NCBI GenBank assembly: GCA_021772915.1
Contig: JAJFLB010000023.1
Coordinates: 1 to 64,000 of the forward strand
DNA: 64,000 nt
Source: Gammaproteobacteria bacterium
Lineage (GTDB): Bacteria > Pseudomonadota > Gammaproteobacteria > Xanthomonadales > SZUA-36
Direction of reading: 5' to 3'
Position numbers and translations under genes: made by a program. How positions within the stretch are numbered: the stretch's first letter is position 1; every line of letters begins with the position of its first letter. A model generated the notes under the pieces. It saw only the letters and a list, made by a program, of their open reading frames with translations, had not been told where the DNA came from and made no database searches. Positions 44,862 to 53,709 of this stretch are shown here, piece by piece.

Positions 44862-45050
44862 CTAGTGCTCCGTCCATGTGATAACTACGGATTCAGAGGT
44901 ACCCAGATGTTTCAGGACAAGACGCAGACAGCAGAGAATGGCCCGGTCCTTCTCAAGGGCTGCACCAAGAGTAGGCGCCCTCAAGCGACCCCACGGTCAA
45001 CCACTCCCCAACTCGCTGAACTCGCAGTTATCACATGGACGGAGTACTAG
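44862..45050. mobile_element. MITE-like element with 25-bp terminal inverted repeats (189 bp)
   Basis: CTAGTGCTCCGTCCATGTGA at 44862 and its inverted copy ending at 45050 extend to 25 bases and differ at one position only. The outer CTAG is palindromic and may be the duplicated target. The 139 bases in between do not encode a protein; they contain GACAAGACGCAGACAGCAGA and a Pro/Arg-coding-like stretch in all frames. Size, ends and lack of coding fit a non-autonomous element moved by a transposase acting in trans. No such transposase is in the window. Confidence 0.78.
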
Positions 45051-45069
45051 CAGGGTTTGGCCAGAGATT

Positions 45070-45429
45070 TCAACCGCGGTAAGTACAGCCGGCGTTGCAT
45101 GTTTCCCGCACCACGATTTTGCTGAGGCTCAACCCCTTCAAACCGGGCACCAATTGTGGCCAAATCCATCGGGCCAGGTTTTCACTGGTGGGATTTTCAA
45201 GCCCTTCAATCTCATTCAGGCAATGGTGATCCAGTTGATCAAATACCGGTTGGAAAACTTTGCGTAAATCGGCGAAATCCATCACCCAACCGGCTTCCTG
45301 GTTCACAGGACCAGAGACGTGAACTTCAATGCTGAAAGAATGACCATGCAAACGAGCGCACTTGTGCCCCTCCGGGACGTTGGGCAACCAGTGTGCAGCT
45401 TCAACCTGGAATACTCTGAAAACTTCCAT
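45070..45429 (-). CDS. queD: 6-carboxy-5,6,7,8-tetrahydropterin synthase
   Basis: I start at ATG 45427-45429 (MEVFRVFQVEAAHWLP), as in homologs. QueD makes 6-carboxytetrahydropterin, the second step to queuosine. The zinc ligands are His in EAAHWLP and the pair in RLHGHSF; the catalytic Cys is in GHKCARLHGH; FADLRKVFQPVFDQLDHHCLN, ENPTSENLARWIW and VRETCNAGCTYRG complete the family pattern. Length is 119 residues. It is 46 bases downstream of hemH's stop codon side and read the same way, so both may share a transcript. Confidence 0.93.
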   Translation of the reverse strand: MEVFRVFQVEAAHWLPNVPEGHKCARLHGHSFSIEVHVSGPVNQEAGWVMDFADLRKVFQPVFDQLDHHCLNEIEGLENPTSENLARWIWPQLVPGLKGLSLSKIVVRETCNAGCTYRG

Positions 45430-45474
45430 TAAAGAATTGTGACGGCAGGCCAGGGGCAACGCAATACCTACCCG

Positions 45475-46437
45475 TCACCGCAAGTGGTTTTCTATCACCG
45501 TAGCAAGCAGGCGCACATGCTCGTCTGAGTCATTTAATGCGGGTATATATTCAAGTTTCCGGCCACCAGAGGACAAGAACAAATCCCGATAACGAATAGC
45601 TATTTCCTCCAGGGTTTCAAGACAATCCACCGAGAACCCGGGACTAATGACCTGAATATGCTTCACACCTGACTCAGCCAATTGTTGTATCACTTCGTCC
45701 GTGTAAGGCTGCAACCAGGGCTCGCGCCCGACCCGTGACTGAAAAGTGAGCATGTAGTCATTCTCTTTCAAATTCAAAACCTCAGTTACATCCGTAACAC
45801 TTTTCCGGCACTGTTGTTCGTATGGGTCACCCGCATCAACCAACCGCCTGGGGAGACCGTGCATGGAAAACAGTAACTTCTCTGCTTTTCCATACTGCAA
45901 CTGAAAGTCGCGTACCGTACTTGCGATCGAATGCACCCAACCTGGTGTGTCATGGTATTGGTTTATGAGATGCAGTTCCGGCGCCCAATCCAACTGGGCC
46001 AATCCACTTTTTACGGCATCGAAAACAGACTCTGATGTGGTTACTGAGTACTGGGGATACAGTGGTAACACAATCAATTTACCAACACCATTATCGTGTA
46101 GCGACAGAAGACTCTCCCTGATTTCCGGTAGACCGTATCGCATGGCCAGGCTAACTTGCGCCCGGGATTCCAGGTGTTGCCGTAATTGACTGCACAAAGA
46201 ACTGGAATAAACCTTTAGCGGTGACCCCTGTTGCATCCAGATTTTGCGATACGCATTCGTCGCCTGCTTTTTTCGCAATGGAATGATCACCAGCCTGAGC
46301 AGCGGCAACCACAGCCAGCGTGGTAAATCCACCACCCTTGGATCGGAAAGGAATTCAATCAGAAACCGCCCCACAGAGGTCTTGTCCAGTGATTCCGGCG
46401 TACCAAGATTTACCAGCAGAACACCATTATCGGACAT
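45475..46437 (-). CDS. hemH: Ferrochelatase
   Basis: HemH inserts ferrous iron into protoporphyrin IX, the last step to heme. The 320-residue protein has GVLLVNLGTPES at the N-terminus, RYGLPEIRESL, LPLYPQYSVTTSES, the catalytic His in LLFSMHGLPRRL, the QSRVGREPWLQPYTDE segment, and the ligand-binding Glu in GFSVDCLETLEEI. Length and motifs match proteobacterial HemH. The 290 bases upstream (46438-46728) hold no gene and probably its promoter. Confidence 0.96.
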   Translation of the reverse strand: MSDNGVLLVNLGTPESLDKTSVGRFLIEFLSDPRVVDLPRWLWLPLLRLVIIPLRKKQATNAYRKIWMQQGSPLKVYSSSLCSQLRQHLESRAQVSLAMRYGLPEIRESLLSLHDNGVGKLIVLPLYPQYSVTTSESVFDAVKSGLAQLDWAPELHLINQYHDTPGWVHSIASTVRDFQLQYGKAEKLLFSMHGLPRRLVDAGDPYEQQCRKSVTDVTEVLNLKENDYMLTFQSRVGREPWLQPYTDEVIQQLAESGVKHIQVISPGFSVDCLETLEEIAIRYRDLFLSSGGRKLEYIPALNDSDEHVRLLATVIENHLR

Positions 46438-46743
46438 TATTGTTCCTTATCATGGGAAACGGGAGATGTTGCCAAAAAGCGACATACAAGCAGATTTTGC
46501 AGCTTGTCATCGTCAGTTACAAGGGCACCAGTGTTCACAAGCACCGCTGAATTGCGGTTAACCAACACCTTACATAATACATTGATCTACAGGGTATAAG
46601 ATGCCCAAAAAACCGAACATGTTGCAGTTTTACAACAACTTGCGTCAATAAATTTAGAAGCCGACATAAGGCTTTGTAAAATCTGTTTTTTCTGCTAGCA
46701 TGGTCCTCCGGTTGCCAATGCTGAAAGGGTGGATGTTGCCTGT

Positions 46744-47700
46744 ATGAGTTACAAATCTCAAATCACCCTGTTTTTGATTTGCTTTCTATTCGCCGTCAGT
46801 GCGAATTCGGCGCCAATGGCGTTTAGTGTAAATTCAGACAGTGGCAACCTTGCAAACACCGACAGTCTTTACACGATTGACCTGACAACGGGCCTCGACC
46901 AGCGTAAAGGCACTCTTTTCAACGGGATTGGAACTCACGTCGACACCGAAGGCCTGGCCATCGCACCCGATGGAACGCTCTGGGGTGTCGATGACGAATC
47001 TCTGAAACTTTTCCGCATCAATACAACGAGCGGCAGTGTTAGCTTTACGAGCGAGGTCAACCTGGTTGGAATACCTGCCGGGGGCGGCAATGATTTCGGC
47101 ATGACCTTCAATTGTGACGGTATTTTATACATTACCTCTGTAGTGACCAACACCCTCTACCGACTGAATATGAATGGTACCGTGGAGGTGGTCGGCGCGT
47201 TAGGCAATCTTGGTGCAAATATCAGTGCAATAGCAGCTTATGACGATCCCGAGAAACTCTACGGACTGGGGAATGGTCAATTGCAAAGCGGTCAGACAGA
47301 TTCTCCCAACCTGTATAGCATTGACACAACTACCGGCGTTGCCTCACTGATTGGCCCGCTCGGAGCAGAAGCCAAGGAGTACAACCAGGGGGGGCTGGCT
47401 TTCGATGCCATTGGAGATTTGTGGGCCATCACCGATCGCAGAATTATCAATAATGCCATTGAGAATAAACCCAGTCAGGTGCTGAACATCGATCCAAATT
47501 CCGGAGTCGCAATGAGTATTAGCAATTCCAGTGAAGTTGGTTTTGAAAGTCTGGCTATTGCTCCTCCAGCCGCATGTCAGGTGGTCAATGCCGTTGCTCC
47601 TGCTCAAGCTATACCGGTACTAAGTGGTGTTGGTCGGATGCTTGCAATATTTGTTTTGTTGCTCAGCGCAATGGTAATCCTGCGCAAACGCTCCACTTAG
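46744..47700 (+). CDS. Exported beta-propeller-like protein with IPTL-type C-terminal sorting signal
   Basis: I start at ATG 46744 (MSYKSQIT). A signal peptide (residues 1-23, cut after ANSA) is followed by a repeat-containing beta domain (SLYTIDLTTGL, EGLAIAPDGTLWGVDDES, LYRLNMNGTVEVVGAL, GGLAFDAIGDLWAITDR). The C-terminus is AIPVLSGVGRMLAIFVLLLS then AMVILRKRST: an IP-L-S-G motif, a membrane helix, and a basic tail. This is the layout of IPTL-CTERM signals, processed by exosortase-type peptidases. The protein should be anchored or released at the cell surface after processing. Function unknown. Confidence 0.8.
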   Translation: MSYKSQITLFLICFLFAVSANSAPMAFSVNSDSGNLANTDSLYTIDLTTGLDQRKGTLFNGIGTHVDTEGLAIAPDGTLWGVDDESLKLFRINTTSGSVSFTSEVNLVGIPAGGGNDFGMTFNCDGILYITSVVTNTLYRLNMNGTVEVVGALGNLGANISAIAAYDDPEKLYGLGNGQLQSGQTDSPNLYSIDTTTGVASLIGPLGAEAKEYNQGGLAFDAIGDLWAITDRRIINNAIENKPSQVLNIDPNSGVAMSISNSSEVGFESLAIAPPAACQVVNAVAPAQAIPVLSGVGRMLAIFVLLLSAMVILRKRST

Positions 47701-47784
47701 CCGATCCTTTCTATATCTGTTTTTAAGGCCAAGCCACCCGGTTTGGGCTAAACTGCCTAATCCAGAGAACTCCGGAGTTTAATC

Positions 47785-48036
47785 ATGATTGGTGGAATAA
47801 GTGCCTGGCAACTCCTGATACTGTTGCTGATTGTTGTTCTGGTTTTTGGAACCAAACGACTGCGCAACATCGGTTCCGACCTGGGTAGTGCAGTAAAGGG
47901 TTTTCGCAAAGGGATCGAAGAAGAACCCGAAGATAGCGAGCCTGAGAAACTAGGCACCGAGGAAATCCCCTCATCTGAGCCACAAAAACAACAGGAAAAC
48001 GTTTCGGCCCAACGCCCTAAAGACGCAGATGTTTGA
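47785..48036 (+). CDS. tatA: Twin-arginine translocase subunit TatA
   Basis: The 83-residue protein starts [20 protein letters not shown] and continues [20 protein letters not shown]: a short membrane helix, the FG hinge, and an amphipathic helix, followed by an acidic tail. This is the pore-forming TatA. Its stop overlaps tatB by 8 bases. It is the first gene of tatABC. Confidence 0.95.
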   Translation: MIGGISAWQLLILLLIVVLVFGTKRLRNIGSDLGSAVKGFRKGIEEEPEDSEPEKLGTEEIPSSEPQKQQENVSAQRPKDADV

Positions 48037-48397
48037 TGTTGGTTTTGCCGAGCTCTTTCTGCTCGCCCTGATTGGCCTTCTGGTCCTCGGGCCAGAACGC
48101 CTGCCTGCTGTCGCCCGTACCCTTGGTGGTTACGTACGCAAAGCCAGGTCAAGCTGGATCAGCCTGCGCAATACCATAGAATCAGAATTGGCAGAAGCTG
48201 ATATTTCTGCACCAATCAAGCGTGCTCGTAAGGAGATGCAACGTATTGGAAAGGATTTGCAAGATATTCCTGGTTTTACAGAAGAGAACAGCGCACCGGG
48301 TGCGAATCCACCGAATCCATCCACGCCACAACAAACCACCCAGCCACCAGAAACCCCGCGGGAAACGGACACCAGGCAAGATGACAATGCCGGCTAG
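48029..48397 (+). CDS. tatB: Sec-independent translocase subunit TatB
   Basis: The 122-residue protein begins [20 protein letters not shown] and continues [13 protein letters not shown], the defining TatB sequence (Glu8 and GPxRLP), then a charged amphipathic helix and a Pro/Thr-rich tail. TatB and TatC form the receptor for twin-arginine signal peptides. The gap to tatC is 70 bases and holds no separate promoter that I can see. Confidence 0.95.
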   Translation: MFDVGFAELFLLALIGLLVLGPERLPAVARTLGGYVRKARSSWISLRNTIESELAEADISAPIKRARKEMQRIGKDLQDIPGFTEENSAPGANPPNPSTPQQTTQPPETPRETDTRQDDNAG

Positions 48398-48467
48398 CCC
48401 GCTTGTTAAACGATCCCACCGTCCGGTCTTGTCTGGTCCGCGCGGTTTTTCAGAATATTGATGCGAT

Positions 48468-49223
48468 ATGCAGGGTGAGCCTTCAGAAGACCGTGAACTG
48501 AGTTTTCTTCAGCATCTGGTTGAGCTACGCAGCCGACTGCTTAAGGCTTGTCTCGCCGTGTTTGTAGTTCTGCTTGCGTTGCTGCCGTTTTCACGCCGTC
48601 TCTACGAAACTCTGGCATCCCCGTTACTGGCGCAAATGCCTGAAGGCAGCAGTATGATTGCGATCGATGTCGCATCGCCATTTTTGACCCCGTTCAAACT
48701 GACACTACTTATCGCTGTAATGGTGGCCATCCCCATTGTGCTATATCAGTTGTGGGCTTTTGTTGCACCGGCACTGTTCAAACACGAGAAAAAACTGGCC
48801 CGACCCCTGTTATTGTCTTCGGTATTGCTGTTTTATGCCGGCTGTGCGTTTGCGTATTTTGTCGTGTTTCCGCTGGTATTCGGATTTCTGACCCGTGTAG
48901 CACCGGAAGGTGTAGAGGTCATGACGGACATCAGCAAATATCTGGATTTCGTCATGACCCTGTTTATTGCATTTGGAATTACCTTCGAGGTGCCGATTGC
49001 GACAATCATCATGGTTGCGACCGGTATAACCACTGCGGACAAACTGGCAAGCTGGCGGCCGTATATCGTAGTGGGTGCTTTCGCACTGGGCATGATCTTG
49101 ACCCCTCCGGATGTGATCTCACAAACTTTGTTGGCGTTACCGATGTGGATACTGTTTGAGATTGGTATCGTTTTTTCCCGATTGTTGTTGCCGGAAAAAC
49201 AGGCAGATCAAGCGACCAGTTGA
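48468..49223 (+). CDS. tatC: Sec-independent translocase subunit TatC
   Basis: The 251-residue protein has six membrane helices and the TatC hallmarks: SFLQHLVELRSRLLK at the N-terminus (HLxELRxR), a PF(L)TPFKLTL segment, YQLWAFVAPALFKHEKK, FGITFEVPI and the EIGIVFSRLL end. It recognises the twin-arginine motif. The last 16 bases overlap the convergent membrane-protein gene at 49208. Confidence 0.96.
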   Translation: MQGEPSEDRELSFLQHLVELRSRLLKACLAVFVVLLALLPFSRRLYETLASPLLAQMPEGSSMIAIDVASPFLTPFKLTLLIAVMVAIPIVLYQLWAFVAPALFKHEKKLARPLLLSSVLLFYAGCAFAYFVVFPLVFGFLTRVAPEGVEVMTDISKYLDFVMTLFIAFGITFEVPIATIIMVATGITTADKLASWRPYIVVGAFALGMILTPPDVISQTLLALPMWILFEIGIVFSRLLLPEKQADQATS

Positions 49224-50053
49224 TCACTTTTGGGTGATTCATTTACCTCATCGGATTGATCCGGGCCAAAGATATCCCGGAATGCCAGGTACTGGGTAGC
49301 AAATAACATCAGTTGAAATAACGGCCCAAGTAACAGCAGCAAGAATGCAAGCCAACTGGCTACATAAGTCCCGTTCAGTGCAGACAGATAAAGGGATCCA
49401 AGTAGCAACACAATTGGTACCGCCAACATACCAAGCAGTAAACCTATCACCAACAACGGCCGCCAGTTTCTGACCAGTGCCTTGAGCCCCAGGCGAATAG
49501 CACAGCCCACCCCTTTTTCTCTAAACCAGATCAGCGGTACAGAAAAGTAGGTGATACTGCCACTGATGGCTGCACCTATCGCCATGGCAATAACTGCACT
49601 TTCCATTATCTGTGGGTCAATAAGCTGTAAGGCGTCGAGGTCACCCTGCTCAACGCGCCTTAGTACAGTGGGATCGATATCCACGACCTGGCCAGCCAAA
49701 ACCAGTGAAACCACCAGTAATCCCAGCACCATGACGATGCTCCCCAGCAACAGGAGCCGACTTAAATTCCTTACCGCGGTAAATGGCATGAACAATACCC
49801 CGATCATCGGCTTGCGACCCTGTTCAATGGTGAAGAAGGCATGGAGCATACCCGCACTCAGTACCGGCAGACACAGAATAACCAGCAATCCCAGTGCCTC
49901 TACCTGCGAAAAGCTCAGAAAAAATTGAAAAAACAGACTAATCAATAGCAATCGCAGTGGCTGTGTTTTGAACAAAGCCCAACTGCCAGCCACCCAGGCC
50001 AGTCCACGTATGGCCGGCACTTTCTTGATCTCAGTTTCCGGTTGATCACTCAT
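49208..50053 (-). CDS. BPSS1780-family membrane protein
   Basis: The 281-residue protein has six membrane helices. The conserved segments AIRGLAWVAGSWALFKTQPL near the N-terminus, MLHAFFTIEQGRKPMIGVLF, and QYLAFRDIFG near the C-terminus fit the BPSS1780 family, proteins of unknown role that are common in beta- and gammaproteobacteria. It overlaps the LOG gene by 4 bases (50050-50053), so the two are translated together. Function unknown. Confidence 0.8.
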   Translation of the reverse strand: MSDQPETEIKKVPAIRGLAWVAGSWALFKTQPLRLLLISLFFQFFLSFSQVEALGLLVILCLPVLSAGMLHAFFTIEQGRKPMIGVLFMPFTAVRNLSRLLLLGSIVMVLGLLVVSLVLAGQVVDIDPTVLRRVEQGDLDALQLIDPQIMESAVIAMAIGAAISGSITYFSVPLIWFREKGVGCAIRLGLKALVRNWRPLLVIGLLLGMLAVPIVLLLGSLYLSALNGTYVASWLAFLLLLLGPLFQLMLFATQYLAFRDIFGPDQSDEVNESPKSDQLVA

Positions 50054-50652
50054 GCGTTTGCGGGTGTGACATTGGCGAACTGGAGCGCTTCGCCATCCCA
50101 GGCGTGCGCAGTCTCTAGCGCCTCGAGAACCTGCTCCGGCTCATCCACCACCGACCACATTTTCAGATGCTTATTGCCCATGAAATGTTCATCGATACTG
50201 TGTTGCAAGAACTCAAGCAAGCTGTTGTAAAAACCATTGGTGTTTACCAGGACGATCGGACCTACCCACTGCCCCAGCCGCTTCAGGGTCAATACTTCGA
50301 ATAATTCTTCATAGGTACCCGATCCTCCAGGCAGGGTTACGACCGCATCCGAATTTTCCAGCATCAGTTGTTTACGTGTGTGCATATCCTCAACAACCCG
50401 CAACTCGGTAAGACCACGGTGGGTCAGTTCGAGCTCCTGCAGAAAATTGGGTACAACCCCATACACTTTACCATTCAGACTCAGCGCTCCATCGGCCACC
50501 GACCCCATCAAACCTTTACCACCGGCACCGTAAGTAATGGTTTTGCCGGCTTTTGCCAGGACCCTACCCAGTCGCGTGGCGGCTTCGTAATAGCTGTGCT
50601 GTAGCGCGGCACTTGAAGATGCGTAGACCGTCACCATTTTTATATTATTCAT
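50050..50652 (-). CDS. LOG-family nucleotide 5'-monophosphate phosphoribohydrolase-like protein
   Basis: The 200-residue protein has the LOG signature PGGSGTYEELFEVLTLKRLG and the upstream VVEDMHTRKQLMLENSDAVV, plus the Rossmann opening TVYASSSAAL and YGAGGKGLMGSVADGAL. Such proteins split nucleoside monophosphates into base and ribose 5-phosphate (cytokinin activation in plants) and are often mislabelled lysine decarboxylase. All catalytic residues (Arg and Glu) are in place. Role in this bacterium unknown. Confidence 0.92.
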   Translation of the reverse strand: MNNIKMVTVYASSSAALQHSYYEAATRLGRVLAKAGKTITYGAGGKGLMGSVADGALSLNGKVYGVVPNFLQELELTHRGLTELRVVEDMHTRKQLMLENSDAVVTLPGGSGTYEELFEVLTLKRLGQWVGPIVLVNTNGFYNSLLEFLQHSIDEHFMGNKHLKMWSVVDEPEQVLEALETAHAWDGEALQFANVTPANA

Positions 50653-50695
50653 TGTAATATTGTAAACCAGTGCATACAGGACGTGTCAGCGGAGA

Positions 50696-51304
50696 TTGAT
50701 TTTGAATCAGCAAGTCGGGCTACCACGGGTAACTCAACCACCCGTTTCAATTAGCATCATCATCGTCTGCGGCGTTATTTATCTGCTGCAAAATATATCC
50801 GCTCAACTGGCCTTGTGGCCGTGGAGCAGTGGGTACTTTCAACCCTGGCAATTATTCAGTTATGCCTTCTTGCACGGCGGTTTTAACCATTTGTTTTTCA
50901 ACATGTTTGCCATTTGGATGTTTGGCTTACCCGTGGAAAGGCTATGGGGAAGCCAGAAGTTTATGAGTTACTTTCTGGTTTGTGTTCTGGGCGCCGGGGT
51001 GATTCAACTATTGGTGCAGTACTCCAGCGGCGAGATCTATCCGACAATTGGTGCATCCGGTGCTGTTTTCGGACTGCTGCTGGCATACGGCGTGACCTGG
51101 CCAAATAACCGGCTGTTCCTGATATTTCTTCCGATTCCGATCAAGGCAAAGTGGTTCGTATTGATCTACGGTGGCGTTGAATTAATTTTTGGTGTTACCG
51201 GTGCGATGCCGCAAGTGGCTCATTACGCACACCTGGGCGGTTTATTTTTTGGGGCCGGGTTACTATGGCGCTGGGGTTGGCGACCCGGCATGACCTGGAG
51301 TTGA
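50696..51304 (+). CDS. Rhomboid-family intramembrane serine protease
   Basis: The 202-residue protein has six membrane helices and the rhomboid catalytic pair: Ser in GASGAVFG (helix 4) and His in YAHLGGLFFG (helix 6). The HGGFNHLFFNMFAIWMFG motif of helix 2 is present. No ATG start is available; TTG at 50696 or 50702, preceded by GGAG, is used. It lacks extra domains, so it belongs to the short GlpG-like class. Substrates cannot be told from sequence. Confidence 0.9.
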   Translation: MILNQQVGLPRVTQPPVSISIIIVCGVIYLLQNISAQLALWPWSSGYFQPWQLFSYAFLHGGFNHLFFNMFAIWMFGLPVERLWGSQKFMSYFLVCVLGAGVIQLLVQYSSGEIYPTIGASGAVFGLLLAYGVTWPNNRLFLIFLPIPIKAKWFVLIYGGVELIFGVTGAMPQVAHYAHLGGLFFGAGLLWRWGWRPGMTWS

Positions 51305-51358
51305 AGACGCCGGCCCGCCCGGTGTAACGCCTGAAACAGACACAGGAAAAAGAGAAAC

Positions 51359-53302
51359 ATGGATAAGTCCTATGCCGTGATCCCCGAGGCAAAAGCACGA
51401 ACACACGTCGACCAGCAACGCTATGAGGACATGTACCGGCAGTCTGTCGAAGACGACACCGGGTTCTGGTCGGAGCAGGCACGTCGTATCAACTGGACAA
51501 AACCATTTAGCAAAGTGAAGGAGGTATCCTGGGACCGCGATGATGTTCATATCCGCTGGTTTGAGGACGGCACGCTGAATGCCTGCTACAACTGTGTTGA
51601 CCGCCATCTCGAAAACCGGGCCGAGCAAACCGCCATCATTTGGGAGGGCGACAATCCGGACCGTGATCTGCACATCAGCTACCGCGAATTGCACCAACGT
51701 GTATGCCGCATGGCCAACGTTCTGAAAAAGCTTGGTGCGAGCCGTGGAGACCGCATCACCTTATATATGCCAATGATCCCGGAAGCGGCCGTTGCGATGC
51801 TTGCCTGCGCACGTATTGGTGCAATTCATTCAGTCGTTTTTGGCGGGTTTTCACCCGATGCACTGGCCGGACGCATTGTCGACTGCCAGTCCAACATCTT
51901 GATTACCGCCGATGAAGGCGTGCGAGGCGGAAAGGCCATTCCACTGAAGCGGAATGTTGATCTGGCCTGTCAGCGTGACGGTGTTCCGGAAGTCCTGAAA
52001 TCGGTGCTGGTTGTACGCAACGCAGGCCATGAAATTGCCATGAAAGACGGCCGCGACCACTGGCTGCATGAACGTGAGGCCACGGTATCCGACGAGTGCC
52101 CCTGCGAGGAAATGGGCGCGGAGGATCCGTTGTTTATTCTCTACACCTCAGGTTCAACGGGAAAGCCCAAGGGTGTATTGCACACAACCGGTGGCTATAT
52201 GGTTTATGCCTCCTTCACCCATGAGCTGGTGTTTGACTACCAGGATGGTGATATTTACTGGTGTACAGCCGATGTTGGCTGGGTTACTGGCCACAGTTAT
52301 ATTGTCTATGGTCCGTTGGCAAATGGCGCAACCACCCTGATGTTCGAAGGGGTACCCAACTACCCGGACTCCAGCCGCTTCTGGCAGGTCTGCGACAAAC
52401 ACCAAGTCAATATTTGCTATACAGCACCCACCGCAATCCGCGCGCTGATGCGCGAAGGCGACGAGCCTGTCAAACAAACATCGAGAGAGTCCCTGCGATT
52501 GCTGGGTACCGTGGGCGAACCAATCAATCCCGAAGCATGGGAATGGTATTACCACATCGTAGGTGCAGATCGCTGCCCCATTGTAGATACCTGGTGGCAA
52601 ACAGAAACCGGTGGAATAATGATCAGCCCGCTGCCGGGTGCGACCCCAATGAAACCCGGTTCAGCCTGCTTCCCTTTACCGGGTGTTCAACTGGCCATCG
52701 TCGACGCCGACGGCAACGAACTCGAAGGGGCGGTGGAAGGACAGCTGGTGATTACTGCCAGTTGGCCCGGACAAATGCGTACGGTTTACGGCGATCACCA
52801 ACGCTTTATCGAGACCTATTTTTCCACCTTTGAAGGCAATTACTTTACTGGCGACGGCTGTAGACGAGATGCGGAAGGATATTACTGGATAACAGGCCGA
52901 GTGGATGACGTGCTCAACATTTCAGGTCACCGCATGGGAACCGCCGAGGTGGAAAGTGCATTGGTATCCCACCCACTGGTCGCCGAATCAGCGGTTGTCG
53001 GTTACCCGCACGAGATCAAGGGCCAGGGTATTTATGTGTACGTGACGCTGAATGCCAATGCCACACCCAGTGACGAATTACGCATCGAGTTGCGTAATTG
53101 GGTGCGTAAGGAAATCGGCCCCATCGCCACACCGGATCTGATTCAGTGGGCTCCAAGTCTGCCCAAAACCCGCTCTGGTAAGATCATGCGACGTATCCTG
53201 CGCAAGATTGCCGCCAATGACTACTCAAACCTCGGTGATACATCAACGCTGGCCGAACCGGATGTGGTAGATTCGCTGATTGAAGGTCGTATGAATCGGT
53301 AG
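51359..53302 (+). CDS. acs: Acetyl-CoA synthetase
   Basis: Acs activates acetate to acetyl-CoA through acetyl-AMP. The 647-residue protein matches Acs throughout: [20 protein letters not shown], the ATP loop [80 protein letters not shown], and the acetylation-controlled Lys in [11 protein letters not shown]. Its 3' end is followed within 20 bases by REP sequences. Confidence 0.97.
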   Translation: MDKSYAVIPEAKARTHVDQQRYEDMYRQSVEDDTGFWSEQARRINWTKPFSKVKEVSWDRDDVHIRWFEDGTLNACYNCVDRHLENRAEQTAIIWEGDNPDRDLHISYRELHQRVCRMANVLKKLGASRGDRITLYMPMIPEAAVAMLACARIGAIHSVVFGGFSPDALAGRIVDCQSNILITADEGVRGGKAIPLKRNVDLACQRDGVPEVLKSVLVVRNAGHEIAMKDGRDHWLHEREATVSDECPCEEMGAEDPLFILYTSGSTGKPKGVLHTTGGYMVYASFTHELVFDYQDGDIYWCTADVGWVTGHSYIVYGPLANGATTLMFEGVPNYPDSSRFWQVCDKHQVNICYTAPTAIRALMREGDEPVKQTSRESLRLLGTVGEPINPEAWEWYYHIVGADRCPIVDTWWQTETGGIMISPLPGATPMKPGSACFPLPGVQLAIVDADGNELEGAVEGQLVITASWPGQMRTVYGDHQRFIETYFSTFEGNYFTGDGCRRDAEGYYWITGRVDDVLNISGHRMGTAEVESALVSHPLVAESAVVGYPHEIKGQGIYVYVTLNANATPSDELRIELRNWVRKEIGPIATPDLIQWAPSLPKTRSGKIMRRILRKIAANDYSNLGDTSTLAEPDVVDSLIEGRMNR

Positions 53303-53321
53303 CACAGTTTCTACAGAATCT

Positions 53322-53389
53322 GTTGGACCGACGCCTTTGCTCGCCCGGAACACGAAACCGTAGGACTGATGAGCTTGCTCATCGGGAAT
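53322..53389 (+). repeat. Two REP units downstream of acs
   Basis: GTTGGACCGACGCCTTTGCT begins at 53322 and GTAGGACTGATGAGCTTGCT at 53360, 38 bases later. Each is followed by its return strand (CGCCCGGAAC; CATCGGGAAT). They are the same family as the arrays at 42 kb, but the stem bases differ (GCC/CGC, GATGAG/CTCATC), with pairing kept in the second one. Confidence 0.8.
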
Positions 53390-53403
53390 CTTAACCTGAC
53401 AGG

Positions 53404-53659
53404 AACACCATTGTGGGGTAGACCCTCCAGAGACGTGCTCAAGTACATGGCCCAGGCCAGCCTCTCGACCGGTTCCCGGCGGCCCAGGCCGGTTTCTCGA
53501 CCGGTTCCCGGTCTCACCTTCTCTCACCTTCTCTCACCTTCTCCTGTAACGCTCTCGGCTCGGGCTTCCTGCTTCGCTCTACCGAGTCCATCCGTGGACT
53601 CGTGTCGCCAACGTCCTGTCGGCTCAAGGTCTCTGGAGGGTCTACCCCACAATGGTGTT
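53404..53659. mobile_element. Inverted-repeat element with perfect 31-bp ends and internal tandem repeats
   Basis: AACACCATTGTGGGGTAGAC (31 bases in total, 53404-53434) recurs exactly inverted at 53629-53659. Inside are a 32-base tandem pair (GGCCCAGGCCAGCCTCTCGA... at 53448, then GGCCCAGGCCGGTTTCTCGA... at 53480) and three direct copies of CTCACCTTCT (53513-53542). No protein is encoded. Part of the inner sequence occurs again, inverted, at 58686-58731. It looks like a composite repeat or MITE; no target duplication is seen. Confidence 0.75.
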
Positions 53660-53709
53660 TTGTGCGAGGCTGTTAGTTCAATAGTGCCCGGTGTTCGTTA
53701 TGCACAATA

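Noticed and set aside
44865-45267. Short rightward open frames
   Set aside because: They run through the MITE-like element and antisense to queD.
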